Assembly: GCA_902464485.1 (NCBI GenBank)
Contig: CABQJJ010000003.1
Location: 1-64,000 of the forward strand
Direction: 5' to 3'
Origin: an uncultured Collinsella sp.
GTDB taxonomy: Bacteria; Actinomycetota; Coriobacteriia; Coriobacteriales; Coriobacteriaceae
Length of the DNA stretch: 64,000 nucleotides
Shown here: positions 15,645 to 24,666 of the stretch, in pieces
Numbering within the stretch: the first letter of the stretch is position 1
Layout: each line of letters begins with the position of its first letter
Position numbers and translations under genes: made by a program
The notes under the pieces: generated by a model
What the model saw: only the letters and a program-made list of their open reading frames with translations
What the model was told of the DNA's origin: nothing
The model's database searches: none

Positions 15645-17021
15645 GAGGCGGACGGTAAAGGTGATCTGGTTGCCGTGGCCGCAGACAGAAGCGCTCCCGC
15701 CATGGGCTTCGGCGATGGCACGCACCACGGATAGGCCCACGCCCGAGCCGCCCGTCTTGGAGCTGCGCGACACGTCCGCACGATAGAAGCGGTCGAACAA
15801 TCGGTCCAGGTCGCCTTCGGGCAGCTCGTCCACGGCGTTCGATACGACAAGCTCGGCGGTGCCCTTACCCTGACCGCGCAAGGCTGCACGCAGGCTCAGC
15901 TCAATCACGCTGCCCTCGCTTGCGTAGCGTGTGGCGTTGTCCAGCAGTAGCTCAACAACCTGCGCCACTGCTGCGGCATCGGCATGGGCCCGCACACCGC
16001 TCGCGATCGACGTCGACAGCCGCTTTCCGCGCGAAACCGCCACCGATTCAAACGGCGCCGCCGCTTTGTCCACTGCCTCCGAAAGATCGATCGATGTCAT
16101 AGTAAAGCCCGCCGAGCCCTCGTCCATGCGAGCCAAAAATACCAGACGCTCCGTGAGCGCCGTCAACCGTGCAACCTGTTCGTGAATGCTCTGCGTCCAC
16201 TCGCTCTCGCCGCTCTCAATTTCCTGCACCTCGTTAGCGGCGTCGATCACGGCCAGCGGCGTCTTGATCTCGTGGCTTGCATCGGTAATAAAACGCTTTT
16301 GCTTGCTGTAGCTCTCGACCATCGGTCGAATCACGGCGCCCGAGGCGACCGTTACAATTACCAGCACCGCCAACCAGCCAATGCAACTGATTGCCACGCT
16401 CGCGGTTAAAAACGAATAAAAGCTCGTCAGTTCGCGCGTACAGTCGACAAACACATAGGTGGTCTCATCGCCTTGAGATGTAGTCGTATAGCGGTAGTTA
16501 CCAGAAAACCCTGAGGTCGAGCCCTTGGCATACAGCCTGGCGGCAATACGCATGGCGCGCCTCGAGCCAACTGCGGCGATGCGCGCAGTGTTGACCTCGA
16601 CCGCCTCGTTGCCGGCAAGCGTCACGGTGAAGTAGCGCGTATCAAACGGTGACTCCGCTGTCATACCTTCAAAATGACCGATGAAAAAACTCGCCCTGTC
16701 TCCGGACACACCCTTACCAGATTCCACGCCCATACCAACGCCAGAATCGGCGCTCAGCTCATATGTCCAACCGATACCGTCTTTACCAGCCAAAATATAG
16801 TCCAGACGAACATCGGATATCTTACAGATATGCGAATAGTTGACGATGTTAATGCCAGCGATGATGAGCGTGAGCACCACGGTCACAGCGCCCATGGCAA
16901 CAAGAATGAACTTGCGGCGCAGGCGGCGGCCCAATGCATCAGCAGAATTTGTCTGCCCCGCACCGCTCGAGGCGGCACAAAGCTGTCCCGTCATACGTTT
17001 CCACCACGCGCGCACGCTCAC
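15642..17021 (-). CDS. Sensor histidine kinase, two-component system
   Basis: About 459 residues from a GTG at 17021 whose GTGA overlaps the response regulator stop by four bases; ATG 16994 is an alternative. Two membrane segments (about 36-58 and 210-235) bracket an extracytosolic sensor domain of about 150 residues. The kinase core follows: His250 in DASHEIKTPLA, an asparagine box (LLDNATRYA), and the G boxes FYRADVSRSSKTGGSGVGLSVV (two short motifs separated by a few residues) with a final TVRL. Coupling to the OmpR-type regulator indicates one signalling pair. The signal is unknown. The gene ends in a REP-like repeat. Confidence 0.9.
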   Translation of the reverse strand: MSVRAWWKRMTGQLCAASSGAGQTNSADALGRRLRRKFILVAMGAVTVVLTLIIAGINIVNYSHICKISDVRLDYILAGKDGIGWTYELSADSGVGMGVESGKGVSGDRASFFIGHFEGMTAESPFDTRYFTVTLAGNEAVEVNTARIAAVGSRRAMRIAARLYAKGSTSGFSGNYRYTTTSQGDETTYVFVDCTRELTSFYSFLTASVAISCIGWLAVLVIVTVASGAVIRPMVESYSKQKRFITDASHEIKTPLAVIDAANEVQEIESGESEWTQSIHEQVARLTALTERLVFLARMDEGSAGFTMTSIDLSEAVDKAAAPFESVAVSRGKRLSTSIASGVRAHADAAAVAQVVELLLDNATRYASEGSVIELSLRAALRGQGKGTAELVVSNAVDELPEGDLDRLFDRFYRADVSRSSKTGGSGVGLSVVRAIAEAHGGSASVCGHGNQITFTVRL

Positions 17022-17707
17022 GCCTGCTCGCCCTCCTCGACAACCTCGAGCGAATAGCCCTGATTGCGCGATGCGCGGATGGCCACGTTGGCACCGAGCG
17101 CCGTTAGCTTTTTGCGCAGGTACGAGATGTAGACCCACACCACGTTGGCACCTTCGGGCGCGTCCTCGCCCCAAACCTCGAGCATCAGGTGCTCGGTGGG
17201 CATACGTGTGCCGGCGTTGCGCATAAAGAGTTCCATGAGCTGAAACTCACGATTGGCCAGGTGCTCCTCACCCAAGGGACCCACAAGCGTGCACGATGCC
17301 GTGTCGAGACGCACGTTGCCCACGCTGAGCGTCGTGGCGTCGATTGCCGTCGCCGCACGCGTCATAGCACGAATGCGAGCGAGTAGCTCCTTGGCGGCAA
17401 ACGGCTTGGTCAGGTAATCATTGGCACCGGCATCCAAGCCCTCGACCTTATCGGACACCTCGCTTTTGGCCGTAAGCATGATGATGGGCAGGCGTTTGCC
17501 GGCCTCACGCGTGCGCTTGAGCACCTCGATGCCATCCATGCCAGGCATCATGATGTCCAGGATTGCGGCGTCATAGTCGTTGGCAAGTAGATATTCGAGC
17601 GCCGTCAGACCGTCGAGTGCGGTATCAACCTCGTAGTCGCTATGTTGAAGAATCGCGGTAAGGGCGCGGGAGAGGCCGGGTTCGTCCTCGGCAAGCATCA
17701 GCTTCAT
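17018..17707 (-). CDS. Response regulator, OmpR/PhoB family
   Basis: A 229-residue regulator. The receiver domain (1-120) has acidic residues E7/D8, phospho-acceptor Asp51 in ILDIMMPGMDG, Thr in MLTAKS and Lys in LTKPF. The C-terminal winged helix (130-225) has REFQLMELFMRNAGTRMPTE and VWVYISYLRKKL. It is the first gene of the two-component operon, with the kinase overlapping by four bases. The targets are not evident; no ABC permease of the Bce type sits directly beside it. Confidence 0.94.
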   Translation of the reverse strand: MKLMLAEDEPGLSRALTAILQHSDYEVDTALDGLTALEYLLANDYDAAILDIMMPGMDGIEVLKRTREAGKRLPIIMLTAKSEVSDKVEGLDAGANDYLTKPFAAKELLARIRAMTRAATAIDATTLSVGNVRLDTASCTLVGPLGEEHLANREFQLMELFMRNAGTRMPTEHLMLEVWGEDAPEGANVVWVYISYLRKKLTALGANVAIRASRNQGYSLEVVEEGEQA

Positions 17708-17935
17708 AGTTGTTCCTTTGGCGCACGGCTCTACAGGTTTCGATACTGCCGATGATAGCGCACCAAAAGCTGCCTTAGCGCAGCCTTAGCTGCTCAACCG
17801 ACGCGCTTTTAAATGCGCAGGATATGGCTTAGTCAAACTTAAGGCGCAGATGCCGAGCACTTGGACGCATGCCGGCCGCGAAAAGACAGCGACTCGTCCT
17901 TTTGCGGCGTCCCAGTTACGCAAAGTGTTCGAGCG

Positions 17936-18514
17936 CTAGTCCTCGTACGCGCCCTCAAGCCGCAGCAGCCGCTCCTTGCGGTCGAGGCCACCGGCATATC
18001 CGTTGAGCGATCCGTCGGCCGCCACCACGCGATGGCACGGCACGATAATCGAAATAGGGTTGCGAGCGACCGCAGCCCCTACCGCACGAGGAGACACAAC
18101 GGGATTCTCGTTCCCCGGCACCCGATGGCGGGCGGCGACACGAGCCGCAATCTCGCCATACGTGGCGACCTCGCCACGCGGAATAGAAAGCAGTTCATAC
18201 CAAATTTCACGCTGAAACGCCGTACCGATCATATGCAACGGCGGCGTATACCGAGGCTCCTGCCCCGCAAAATAAGCATTCAGCCAAGCCCAGGAACGCT
18301 CAAGCACCGAAGAAGCCGCACCATGAGCCGGACTCACCGACGACATACCACCAGCACCGGAAACCGCATCGACACCTTCAACGTGCTCCGCATCTTCTTT
18401 GAGCAGCGTAGAGCCAAAATGCTCCTGCCCCTCAAACCAAAGCCCTGTCAAACCGCGGCCATCAGCGGCAAGCAGGATTTCGCCCAAAGGCGAAGCAAAC
18501 GTCGTCGTGACCAC
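17936..18514 (-). CDS. ogt: Methylated-DNA--protein-cysteine S-methyltransferase
   Basis: A 192-residue Ogt/MGMT protein that removes O6-alkyl groups from guanine in a suicide reaction. The acceptor Cys160 is in the invariant PCHRVV. FQREIWYELLSIPRGEVATYG (helix and DNA-binding region, in two blocks) and GYAGGLDRKERLL complete the family pattern. Compared with the usual 150-170 residues there is an extra loop around residues 45-70 (GVDAVSGAGGMSSVS). It appears monocistronic and lies downstream of a palindrome-rich gap. Confidence 0.93.
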   Translation of the reverse strand: MVTTTFASPLGEILLAADGRGLTGLWFEGQEHFGSTLLKEDAEHVEGVDAVSGAGGMSSVSPAHGAASSVLERSWAWLNAYFAGQEPRYTPPLHMIGTAFQREIWYELLSIPRGEVATYGEIAARVAARHRVPGNENPVVSPRAVGAAVARNPISIIVPCHRVVAADGSLNGYAGGLDRKERLLRLEGAYED

Positions 18515-18681
18515 TAGCGGCTCCTTTCAAAACTCCGCAACATAATACCGCGAATTGTGCAGACAACCCCGCAGATACGTCTGGGCGGGCTCGCAATTGC
18601 TTAAGCGAGGGCGCTTTCCCCAATCAAGCGAAGAAGACGCAGAGCTTCGACGCCAAAGCAGTACCCCTACCAGCTGAGTTC

Positions 18682-18829
18682 TAGTACTTTTCCCGAGAAG
18701 TGAACGAGTAAAAACGAAGCCCCGGAGCATCCACACCTTTAGACCGCAAAACCGCAGGAAATAGCGGTCAAAATATGCCAATGCCTCGGGGGTCCAAATA
18801 AGGTCGTTCACTTCTCAGGAAAAGTATTA
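18682..18829 (-). repeat. Nested palindrome with CCTGCGGTTTT loop (type Q, copy I)
   Basis: Outer arms 18682-18707 and 18804-18829 pair at 23 of 26 positions. The inner stem is 18720-18730 with 18781-18791 (CCCCGAGGCAT on the minus strand). The apical part on the minus strand contains CCTGCGGTTTT (18748-18758), as in copies H and G. It occupies part of the 18515-19138 gap, which holds no convincing gene. Confidence 0.7.
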
Positions 18830-18996
18830 GACCCCGATTCGTCCCAACCCCAAAGTCACCGCATGCACGGCCAGGCGCGAAGCGCCGAGGCCGCCGCCGG
18901 GACCAGGGCCCGCAACAGCCGCGCGCCCCCACATCAGCCCAGCGGCCCCAACCAACAACGGCCCCATCGCAGGCCGCTTGCAGCAGCGTCACCGCA

Positions 18997-19126
18997 GGCG
19001 GGGGCCGGGCTTGGTTTTCAGAACACTCCGCAGACCAGTGTGGCGCCTTGTCCGCGGCTCCGAAGGAGCAGGACAAGGCGCCACACATGGTCGAGGACGT
19101 TCTGAAAACCAAGCCCGGCCCCCGCC
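18997..19126 (+). repeat. Nested palindrome with TCCGCA / CGAGGAC boxes (type P, copy D)
   Basis: Outer arms 18997-19024 and 19099-19126 are perfectly complementary (28 bp). Box 1 (ACTCCGCAGACC) starts at 19025. A perfect 16-bp inner stem spans 19038-19053 and 19071-19086, capped by GGCTCC GAA GGAGC. Box 2 (ATGGTCGAGGAC) lies at 19087-19098. The element ends 12 bp from the asd stop. Confidence 0.88.
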
Positions 19127-19138
19127 GGACAGGTCGCA

Positions 19139-20164
19139 CTACTCGCAGAGCAGCTTAGCAATCTGGACGGCGTTGGTTGCCGCGCCCTTACGGATTTGGT
19201 CGCCGCAGCACCAGAAGGTGATACCACGCGCAGCCTCGGGGTTCGAGATGTCGCGGCGCACGCGACCGACCCAGATCAGGTCCTGGTCGGACGTATCCAT
19301 CGGCATGGGGAAGCGGTCGTGCGCATCCTCGGCGCTCATGTCGTCAACCAGCTTCACGCCCGGAGCGGCAGCCAGCGCAGCACGGGCTTCCTCGACCGTG
19401 ATGTCGCGCTCAAACTCGAGCGTAATGCTCTCGGAATGCGAACGCAGCACCGGCACGCGCACGCAGGTGCAGTTCACACGCAGCTCGGGCAGGTGCATGA
19501 TCTTGCGGCCCTCGTTTTGCAGCTTCATCTCCTCGGAAGTAAAGCCCTCCTCCTTGACGCCACCGATCTGCGGAATCAGGTTGCTCGCCAGCTGAGCGGC
19601 AAAGGCGCGCGGCTCGGGAATCTCCTCGCCGCGGCCCAGGGCGGCCAGCTGAGCCTCGAGCTCGGCCATACCGGGAGCGCCGGCACCCGAAGCCGCCTGA
19701 TACGTCGAAACGATCATACGCTTCACGCCGGCAAGCTGGTGCAGCGGCCAGGTAGGAACCAGGCCGATGATAGTTGCGCAGTTGGGGTTAGCGATAAGGC
19801 CGTGATGCCACTTGATGTCGTCGGCATTGATCTCGGGCACGACGAGCGGCACCTCGGGATCCATGCGGAAGGCATGGCTGTTGTCGACCACGACGGCGCC
19901 ACGCTTGACGGCCTCGGGCAGCAGCTCCTTCGCGATGTCGTCGCCAGCGGCGCCAAGCACAATGTCGCAGCCCTCAAAGGCCTCGGGGCAAGCCTCTTCG
20001 ATCGCGATTTGCTCGCCGCGGAACTCGACGGTTTTGCCCGCGGAGCGTGCGCTCGCCAGCAGCTTGAGCTTGCCAACCGGAAACTCTTGCTCGTTAAGGC
20101 ACTCGAGCATCTGGGTGCCCACGGCTCCCGTCGCGCCCAAAATAGCAACCGTGTACTGTTTCAT
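19139..20164 (-). CDS. asd: Aspartate-semialdehyde dehydrogenase
   Basis: A 341-residue Asd that reduces aspartyl phosphate to aspartate semialdehyde with NADPH, the branch point for lysine, threonine and methionine. The start at MKQYTVAILGATGAVG follows AAAGGGGGAAGC. GATGAVG is the nucleotide-binding loop, Cys129 in ANPNCATI the nucleophile, and RVPVLRSHSE contains the catalytic His region. It lies downstream of lysC on the same strand, separated by a hairpin terminator, so it probably has its own promoter. Its 3' end runs into a type P palindrome. Confidence 0.96.
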   Translation of the reverse strand: MKQYTVAILGATGAVGTQMLECLNEQEFPVGKLKLLASARSAGKTVEFRGEQIAIEEACPEAFEGCDIVLGAAGDDIAKELLPEAVKRGAVVVDNSHAFRMDPEVPLVVPEINADDIKWHHGLIANPNCATIIGLVPTWPLHQLAGVKRMIVSTYQAASGAGAPGMAELEAQLAALGRGEEIPEPRAFAAQLASNLIPQIGGVKEEGFTSEEMKLQNEGRKIMHLPELRVNCTCVRVPVLRSHSESITLEFERDITVEEARAALAAAPGVKLVDDMSAEDAHDRFPMPMDTSDQDLIWVGRVRRDISNPEAARGITFWCCGDQIRKGAATNAVQIAKLLCE

Positions 20165-20238
20165 GCTTCCCCCTTTAAAGGCTGTGGCTTTTGCCCGCAC
20201 GTCGAGCAGGCCGATTATTGTTGCCAGTGTATACAAGA

Positions 20239-20265
20239 ACGGGGCGGACACGAAACCCGCCCCGT
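20239..20265 (-). terminator. Terminator of lysC
   Basis: Stem ACGGGGCGG / CCGCCCCGT with a 9-nt loop, followed on the minus strand by TTCTTGTAT. It lies between lysC and asd. Confidence 0.65.
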
Positions 20266-20336
20266 CGAAACGAAACCGAAACGAAACGCCATGCCGTAGA
20301 TTTATGAGACATGCCCAAAAATTTACCGAGCCGTCT

Positions 20337-21725
20337 CTACTTTTTGAGCGCGGCCAGGGCGGGATCGACCGGCGCAGGAGCCTCCAAGTCGGAGACCTTC
20401 ACAATGCCGTTCTCGTCGGAGAAGGCACGGTAAATGGTCTGAATCGCCAGGTCGAAGTCCTTCTCCTCGACGCCGATGATGATGTTGATCTCGTCGCAGC
20501 TCTGCGAAATCATGCGCACGCTCACGCCAGCCTGGCCTAGCATGCCAAACAGGTGGCCGGAAATACCAGCGCGGCCGCGCAGGTTACGGCCGACGGTCGC
20601 GATGAGCGCCAGGCCCTCGACAACCTCGATCTCGAGCGGCTCGACCTCCTGCTGAATGTCGCCCACGAGTGAGTACAGCGAATCGTGCACATCCTGCTCC
20701 TGTACCACGGCGCCAAAGCGGTCGACGCCGGTGGGCATATGCTCGACGGAAACGTCATAGCGCTCGAAGACCGAAAGCGCGCGGCGCATAAAGCCGACAC
20801 GGGGCTTGGTGCGGTCGCGAGCCACGTTGATGGCGACAAAGCCGCGCTTGCCGGTCACACCGGTAATGATGGGCTCTGCCTCGCCCTCATCAGCCGTCTC
20901 GCTAATGATGGTGCCGGGGTCCTGCGGCGCATTGGTGTTCTTGATGACCAGCGGAATACCCGCCTCGCGCACGGGGAACACGGCCTCCTCGTGCAGGACG
21001 CTCGCGCCCATGTACGAAAGCTCGCGCAGCTCCTCGTAGGTAACGCGCGCAATGGGCTGAGCCTCGGGAACAATACGCGGATCGGCAGAGTAGAAGCCCG
21101 AAACGTCGGTCCAGTTCTCGTAAAGGTCGGCGCCCAGGCACTTAGCCAGGATCGAGCCCGAGATATCGCCGCCGCCACGATCGAGCAGCTTAATCTGGCC
21201 CTCACGCGTCGCGCCGTAGAAACCGGGCATAACAAAGCCGCCCTGCTGACCGTATTCCTGCACCAGCTCGGCGGTGCGATTCATGCTGAGCGTGCCGTCG
21301 TGATGGAACGCCACAACCGTCGCGGCGTCCAGGAACGGCAGGCCCAGGTACTCGGCCATCAGGCGGGCGGTAAAGTACTCGCCGCGGCTCACGAGCTCCT
21401 CGGTGGAGTAACCGCCCGAGCGAGCACGCTCGGCAAAGGCCGCGAACTCCTCGCGAATGGGATAGGCGAGCTCCAGCTCGTCAGCAATATCAAAGTAGCG
21501 CTGGCCAATGTCCTCGAGCAGCTCCTCGCACGACACGTGGTACTTAACGTGCGCGTTAACCAGGTAGAGCAGGTCGGTCACCTTGGTGTCGCCCTTAAAG
21601 CGGCGACCGCAGGCGGAAACCACCACAAAACGGCGAGCCGGGTCGGCATCGACGATGGCCTTGATCTTCTTAAAGTGTTCGGCGTCGGCGACCGACGAGC
21701 CGCCAAACTTGGCAATCTTAATCAT
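20337..21725 (-). CDS. lysC: Aspartate kinase
   Basis: A 462-residue monofunctional aspartokinase that phosphorylates aspartate as the first step to Lys, Thr and Met. The N-terminal kinase motif KFGGSSVADAEHF and later SRGEYFTARLMAEYLG are clear. The C-terminal third (from about residue 300) contains two ACT-type segments (VSVEHMPTGVDRFG, AGVSVRMISQSCDEINI), consistent with amino-acid feedback. No dehydrogenase domain is fused. It is divergent from thrC across a 104-bp gap that must hold both promoters. asd follows on the same strand. Confidence 0.95.
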   Translation of the reverse strand: MIKIAKFGGSSVADAEHFKKIKAIVDADPARRFVVVSACGRRFKGDTKVTDLLYLVNAHVKYHVSCEELLEDIGQRYFDIADELELAYPIREEFAAFAERARSGGYSTEELVSRGEYFTARLMAEYLGLPFLDAATVVAFHHDGTLSMNRTAELVQEYGQQGGFVMPGFYGATREGQIKLLDRGGGDISGSILAKCLGADLYENWTDVSGFYSADPRIVPEAQPIARVTYEELRELSYMGASVLHEEAVFPVREAGIPLVIKNTNAPQDPGTIISETADEGEAEPIITGVTGKRGFVAINVARDRTKPRVGFMRRALSVFERYDVSVEHMPTGVDRFGAVVQEQDVHDSLYSLVGDIQQEVEPLEIEVVEGLALIATVGRNLRGRAGISGHLFGMLGQAGVSVRMISQSCDEINIIIGVEEKDFDLAIQTIYRAFSDENGIVKVSDLEAPAPVDPALAALKK

Positions 21726-21829
21726 GGGCTGGAGGTTACCTTTCTAAAAAGCCTCTGCGAACCTATTTTGCGCGCTCTGATACCATGGTTTCACCGATTG
21801 GGACCAAGGCATCCGAGGAGCAGTGTTAT

Positions 21830-23347
21830 ATGGGAACTTATCATAGTACACGAGGACGCACTTTATCGTGCTCAAGTAAGGTGGCAATCCGCACCGGCAT
21901 CGCTCCCGACGGGGGTTTGTTTGTCTCGGACGAGCTCGGCACCCAGCAGATCGATATCAGCTCGCTTGCAGCTAAATCGTACTTTGAAATCGCTCAAGAT
22001 GTGTTGGGAATGTTACTGAATGATTACACGGCCGAAGAAATTTCGGCGTGTGTCGACGAGGCATACCGCGGCACGTTCGCGAGTGAAGAGGTTACGCCGC
22101 TCGTCAAACTCGACGCTGCGCCGGGCGCTGACGCCCCTCAGACCTATGTGATGGAGCTCTTTGGCGGCCCCACAAGCGCCTTCAAGGACGTCGCCCTACA
22201 GATGCTCCCCCGCCTCATGGCCCGCACTTCCGCCAAGGACGGCGGTGCCGAGCGCATTATGATTGTCACCGCCACATCGGGCGACACGGGCAAGGCAGCA
22301 CTCGCTGGCTTTGCCGACGCCCCGGGCACGAGCATCACCGTCTTTTATCCCGAGGGCAAGGTCAGTCGCGTCCAGAACCTGCAGATGTCCACACAGGAGG
22401 GCGATAACGTCGCCGTCTGCGGCATCCGCGGCAACTTCGACGATGCCCAGAGTGCCGTCAAGCGCATCTTTGCCGATAAGGAGCTTGCCGAGCGTCTTGA
22501 GGCCGCTGGCACGGTGCTTTCGAGCGCCAACTCCATCAACGTCGGCCGTCTGGTGCCGCAGGTCGTCTACTACTTTGCCGCCTATGCACAGCTGCTGCGC
22601 GCCGGCGCCATCGAGGCCGGCGATGCCGTGGAGTTCTGCGTGCCGACCGGCAACTTTGGCGATATCCTGGCCGGCTACTATGCCAAGCGCATGGGTCTGC
22701 CCGTCGCCAAGCTCATCGTCGCGAGCGACAAGAACAACGTTCTGGCTGACTTCCTGACCACCGGCGTTTACGACCGCAACCGTCCGTTCTTCACGACCAT
22801 CTCGCCGTCGATGGACATCCTCATCAGCTCCAACCTGGAGCGCATGCTGTACTTCCTGTCCGATGGCGACTGCGAGCTTGTTGCCGGCCTTATGGAGCAG
22901 CTAGCACAGACTGGTCGCTACGAGGTTCCCGCCGACCTGCTGGCAAAAATTCAGAGCGTCTTTGGCTGCGGTTGGGCCAGCGAGGACGAGGTCCGCGCTG
23001 CCATCAAGGGCTGCTGGGACGCGAACGGCTACGTGATCGATCCGCACACCGCTTGCGGCTATCACGTCTTTGAAAAGGTCGCTCCCGCCGAGGGCGCCAA
23101 GGCCCGCGTGCTGCTTTCGACCGCCAGCCCCTACAAGTTCCCGCGCGCCTGCTGCGACGCCCTGGGCCTCGACGTTCCCGAGGACGACTTTGAGGCTATG
23201 CGCGTGCTCGAGCAGGCAACCAATACGGTCGCCCCGGCGCAGCTCGCCGAACTCGAGTCCAAGCCCGTCCGCTTCGAAGACGTCTGCGACGTCGATGAGA
23301 TGGCGAGCTACGTCGAGTCCGCAGCAAAACGAATGAGCACCAACTAG
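21830..23347 (+). CDS. thrC: Threonine synthase
   Basis: A 505-residue PLP enzyme converting O-phosphohomoserine to threonine. The start ATG at 21830 is chosen because GAGGAG lies 9 bases upstream and the family begins near MGTYHSTRG; an ATG at 21785 lacks a site. The PLP lysine is in GPTSAFKDVALQ. TATSGDTGKAALAGF and FGDILAGYYAKRMG are further signatures of the long, E. coli-like class. It is divergent from lysC and upstream of thrB, with a terminator and a type P palindrome between the two. Confidence 0.95.
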   Translation: MGTYHSTRGRTLSCSSKVAIRTGIAPDGGLFVSDELGTQQIDISSLAAKSYFEIAQDVLGMLLNDYTAEEISACVDEAYRGTFASEEVTPLVKLDAAPGADAPQTYVMELFGGPTSAFKDVALQMLPRLMARTSAKDGGAERIMIVTATSGDTGKAALAGFADAPGTSITVFYPEGKVSRVQNLQMSTQEGDNVAVCGIRGNFDDAQSAVKRIFADKELAERLEAAGTVLSSANSINVGRLVPQVVYYFAAYAQLLRAGAIEAGDAVEFCVPTGNFGDILAGYYAKRMGLPVAKLIVASDKNNVLADFLTTGVYDRNRPFFTTISPSMDILISSNLERMLYFLSDGDCELVAGLMEQLAQTGRYEVPADLLAKIQSVFGCGWASEDEVRAAIKGCWDANGYVIDPHTACGYHVFEKVAPAEGAKARVLLSTASPYKFPRACCDALGLDVPEDDFEAMRVLEQATNTVAPAQLAELESKPVRFEDVCDVDEMASYVESAAKRMSTN

Positions 23348-23359
23348 ACCCCTTATTAA

Positions 23360-23390
23360 GCGCCGGCGAAAGCCGGCGCACTTTCTTTTA
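23360..23390 (+). terminator. Terminator after thrC
   Basis: Stem GCGCCGGC, loop GAAA, GCCGGCGC, followed by ACTTTCTTTT: a standard intrinsic terminator 12 bp after the thrC stop. thrB may therefore depend on read-through or its own promoter. Confidence 0.85.
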
Positions 23391-23424
23391 TCAGATACCC
23401 ACCGGGATGATGACGAACTGACAT

Positions 23425-23535
23425 GCGGGTCTGCCTGTTTAGTTCGTCGCGAGTTCCGCACGAGCCGGAAAGCACTTAATGTGCTTTCCGAGCGAGCCAG
23501 GACTGCCCGAGCAGCGAACTAAACAGGCAGACCGC
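23425..23535 (+). repeat. Nested palindrome with TCCGCA / CCGAG boxes (type P, copy E)
   Basis: Arms 23425-23446 and 23515-23535 pair over 21 bp with one bulged G. Box 1 is GTTCCGCACGAG. The inner stem is CGGAAAGCAC ttaat GTGCTTTCCG (23466-23490). Box 2 is TGCCCGAGCAG. It lies between thrC and thrB and ends 13 bp before the thrB start, so it occupies the thrB leader. Confidence 0.8.
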
Positions 23536-23548
23536 CCAGGAGATTCCC

Positions 23549-24430
23549 ATGATCAAGATCACCGTCCCAGCAACCAGCGCCAACCTAGGCATCGGCTACG
23601 ATACCCTCGGCATGGCCGTCAGCCTCTACTCGCACTTTACCTTTGAGCGCGCCGACAAGCTCACCATCACGGGCTGCCCCGAAGAGTTCCAAAACGAGAA
23701 CAACCTGGTCTACGTGAGCTTTGTGGATGCGCTGGCTGCATGGGGCGAGCCGGCCTTCCCCGTCGCCATTGACATTCAGACTGACGTTCCCGTCGCCCGC
23801 GGCCTGGGCTCCAGCTCCACCTGCGTCGTCGCCGGCATTATGGCCGCCGCCGCACTGACAGGCCACACAGTCGACCGCGCCGAGCTCGTCCGCATTGCCA
23901 CCGAGGTCGAGGGCCATCCCGATAACGTCGCCCCCGCTATCCTGGGCGGCGCCGTCTGTTCCTTTACGCCGACCGATTCGCTCCCCCAGTGCCTGCGCTA
24001 CGAGGTGAGCGATCGCCTACGTTTTATTACCGTGATCCCACCCTACGAGGTACACACGAGCGAGGCGCGCAAGGTCGTGCCGCAAGAGATTCCGCTCTCC
24101 ACCGCCGTATGGCAAATGGGCCGTATCGCCGGCATGACACGAGGCCTGGAGACCGGCGACCTCGACCTGATTGCCGCCGCCAATGACGACCGCATCCAGG
24201 AGCCCTATCGTCGTCGCCTGATTCCCGACTACAACGCTGTGCGTGACACCTGCCTTAACGGCGGCGCCAAGACCATCTGGATCAGCGGTTCGGGCTCGAC
24301 CCTTATGGCTGTAACCGACGACACCATCGTGGCAAAGTTCCTGCAGGTCAAGCTGCGCGAGCAATTCCCCAAGTGTGAGACGCATATTCTAACGTGCGAC
24401 ACGGAAGGCGCCCAGATCGAATACCTGTAG
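23549..24430 (+). CDS. thrB: Homoserine kinase
   Basis: A 293-residue GHMP kinase phosphorylating homoserine for ThrC. It shows PATSANLGIGYDTLG at the N-terminus, the ATP-binding PVARGLGSSSTCVVAGI, and a C-terminal ISGSGSTLMAV loop. AGGAGATTCCC precedes the ATG. Together with lysC, asd and thrC this completes the aspartate-to-threonine route except homoserine dehydrogenase, which is not in the window. The ribosome-binding region lies immediately after the type P palindrome, so that structure could affect thrB expression. Confidence 0.95.
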   Translation: MIKITVPATSANLGIGYDTLGMAVSLYSHFTFERADKLTITGCPEEFQNENNLVYVSFVDALAAWGEPAFPVAIDIQTDVPVARGLGSSSTCVVAGIMAAAALTGHTVDRAELVRIATEVEGHPDNVAPAILGGAVCSFTPTDSLPQCLRYEVSDRLRFITVIPPYEVHTSEARKVVPQEIPLSTAVWQMGRIAGMTRGLETGDLDLIAAANDDRIQEPYRRRLIPDYNAVRDTCLNGGAKTIWISGSGSTLMAVTDDTIVAKFLQVKLREQFPKCETHILTCDTEGAQIEYL

Positions 24431-24451
24431 CCGCCGTCCCGTATACCCGCC

Positions 24452-24576
24452 GGGGAGGCCAGGGGCTTTGCCCCCAAATCGTCCTCGGACATGGCAGGAC
24501 CCCCGCTGCGCACTTCGTGCGGCGGGGGTCCTGCCGTCCTGCGGAAAGATTTGGGGGCAAAGCCCCTGGCCTCCCC
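24452..24576 (-). repeat. Nested palindrome with TCCGCA / CGAGGAC boxes (type P, copy A)
   Basis: Perfect 29-bp arms, 24452-24480 and 24548-24576. On the minus strand box 1 is TTTCCGCAGGAC and box 2 ATGTCCGAGGAC. The inner stem spans 24493-24535 and is capped by GCACGAAGTGCGCA, identical in apex to copy C. It lies in the convergent gap between thrB and engB. Confidence 0.9.
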
Positions 24577-24666
24577 TACGTTAACTTCGCTGGCGGCGGC
24601 TACAGGGAACTACGCCCTGGAAAGTCGCCAGGCTGATGTTCTGCATTTTATTGATAGGGGCACTTA

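Noticed and set aside
18527..18811. A 94-residue minus-strand ORF (MNDLIWTPEALAYFDRYF...)
   Set aside because: It runs through the arms and loop of the type Q palindrome I, has no ribosome site and no recognisable domain. The palindrome explains the sequence better.
20165..21829. A lysine or threonine riboswitch or leader peptide before lysC, asd or thrC
   Set aside because: The gaps are too short (104 bp between divergent lysC and thrC), and no run of Thr, Ile or Lys codons or conserved riboswitch core was seen.
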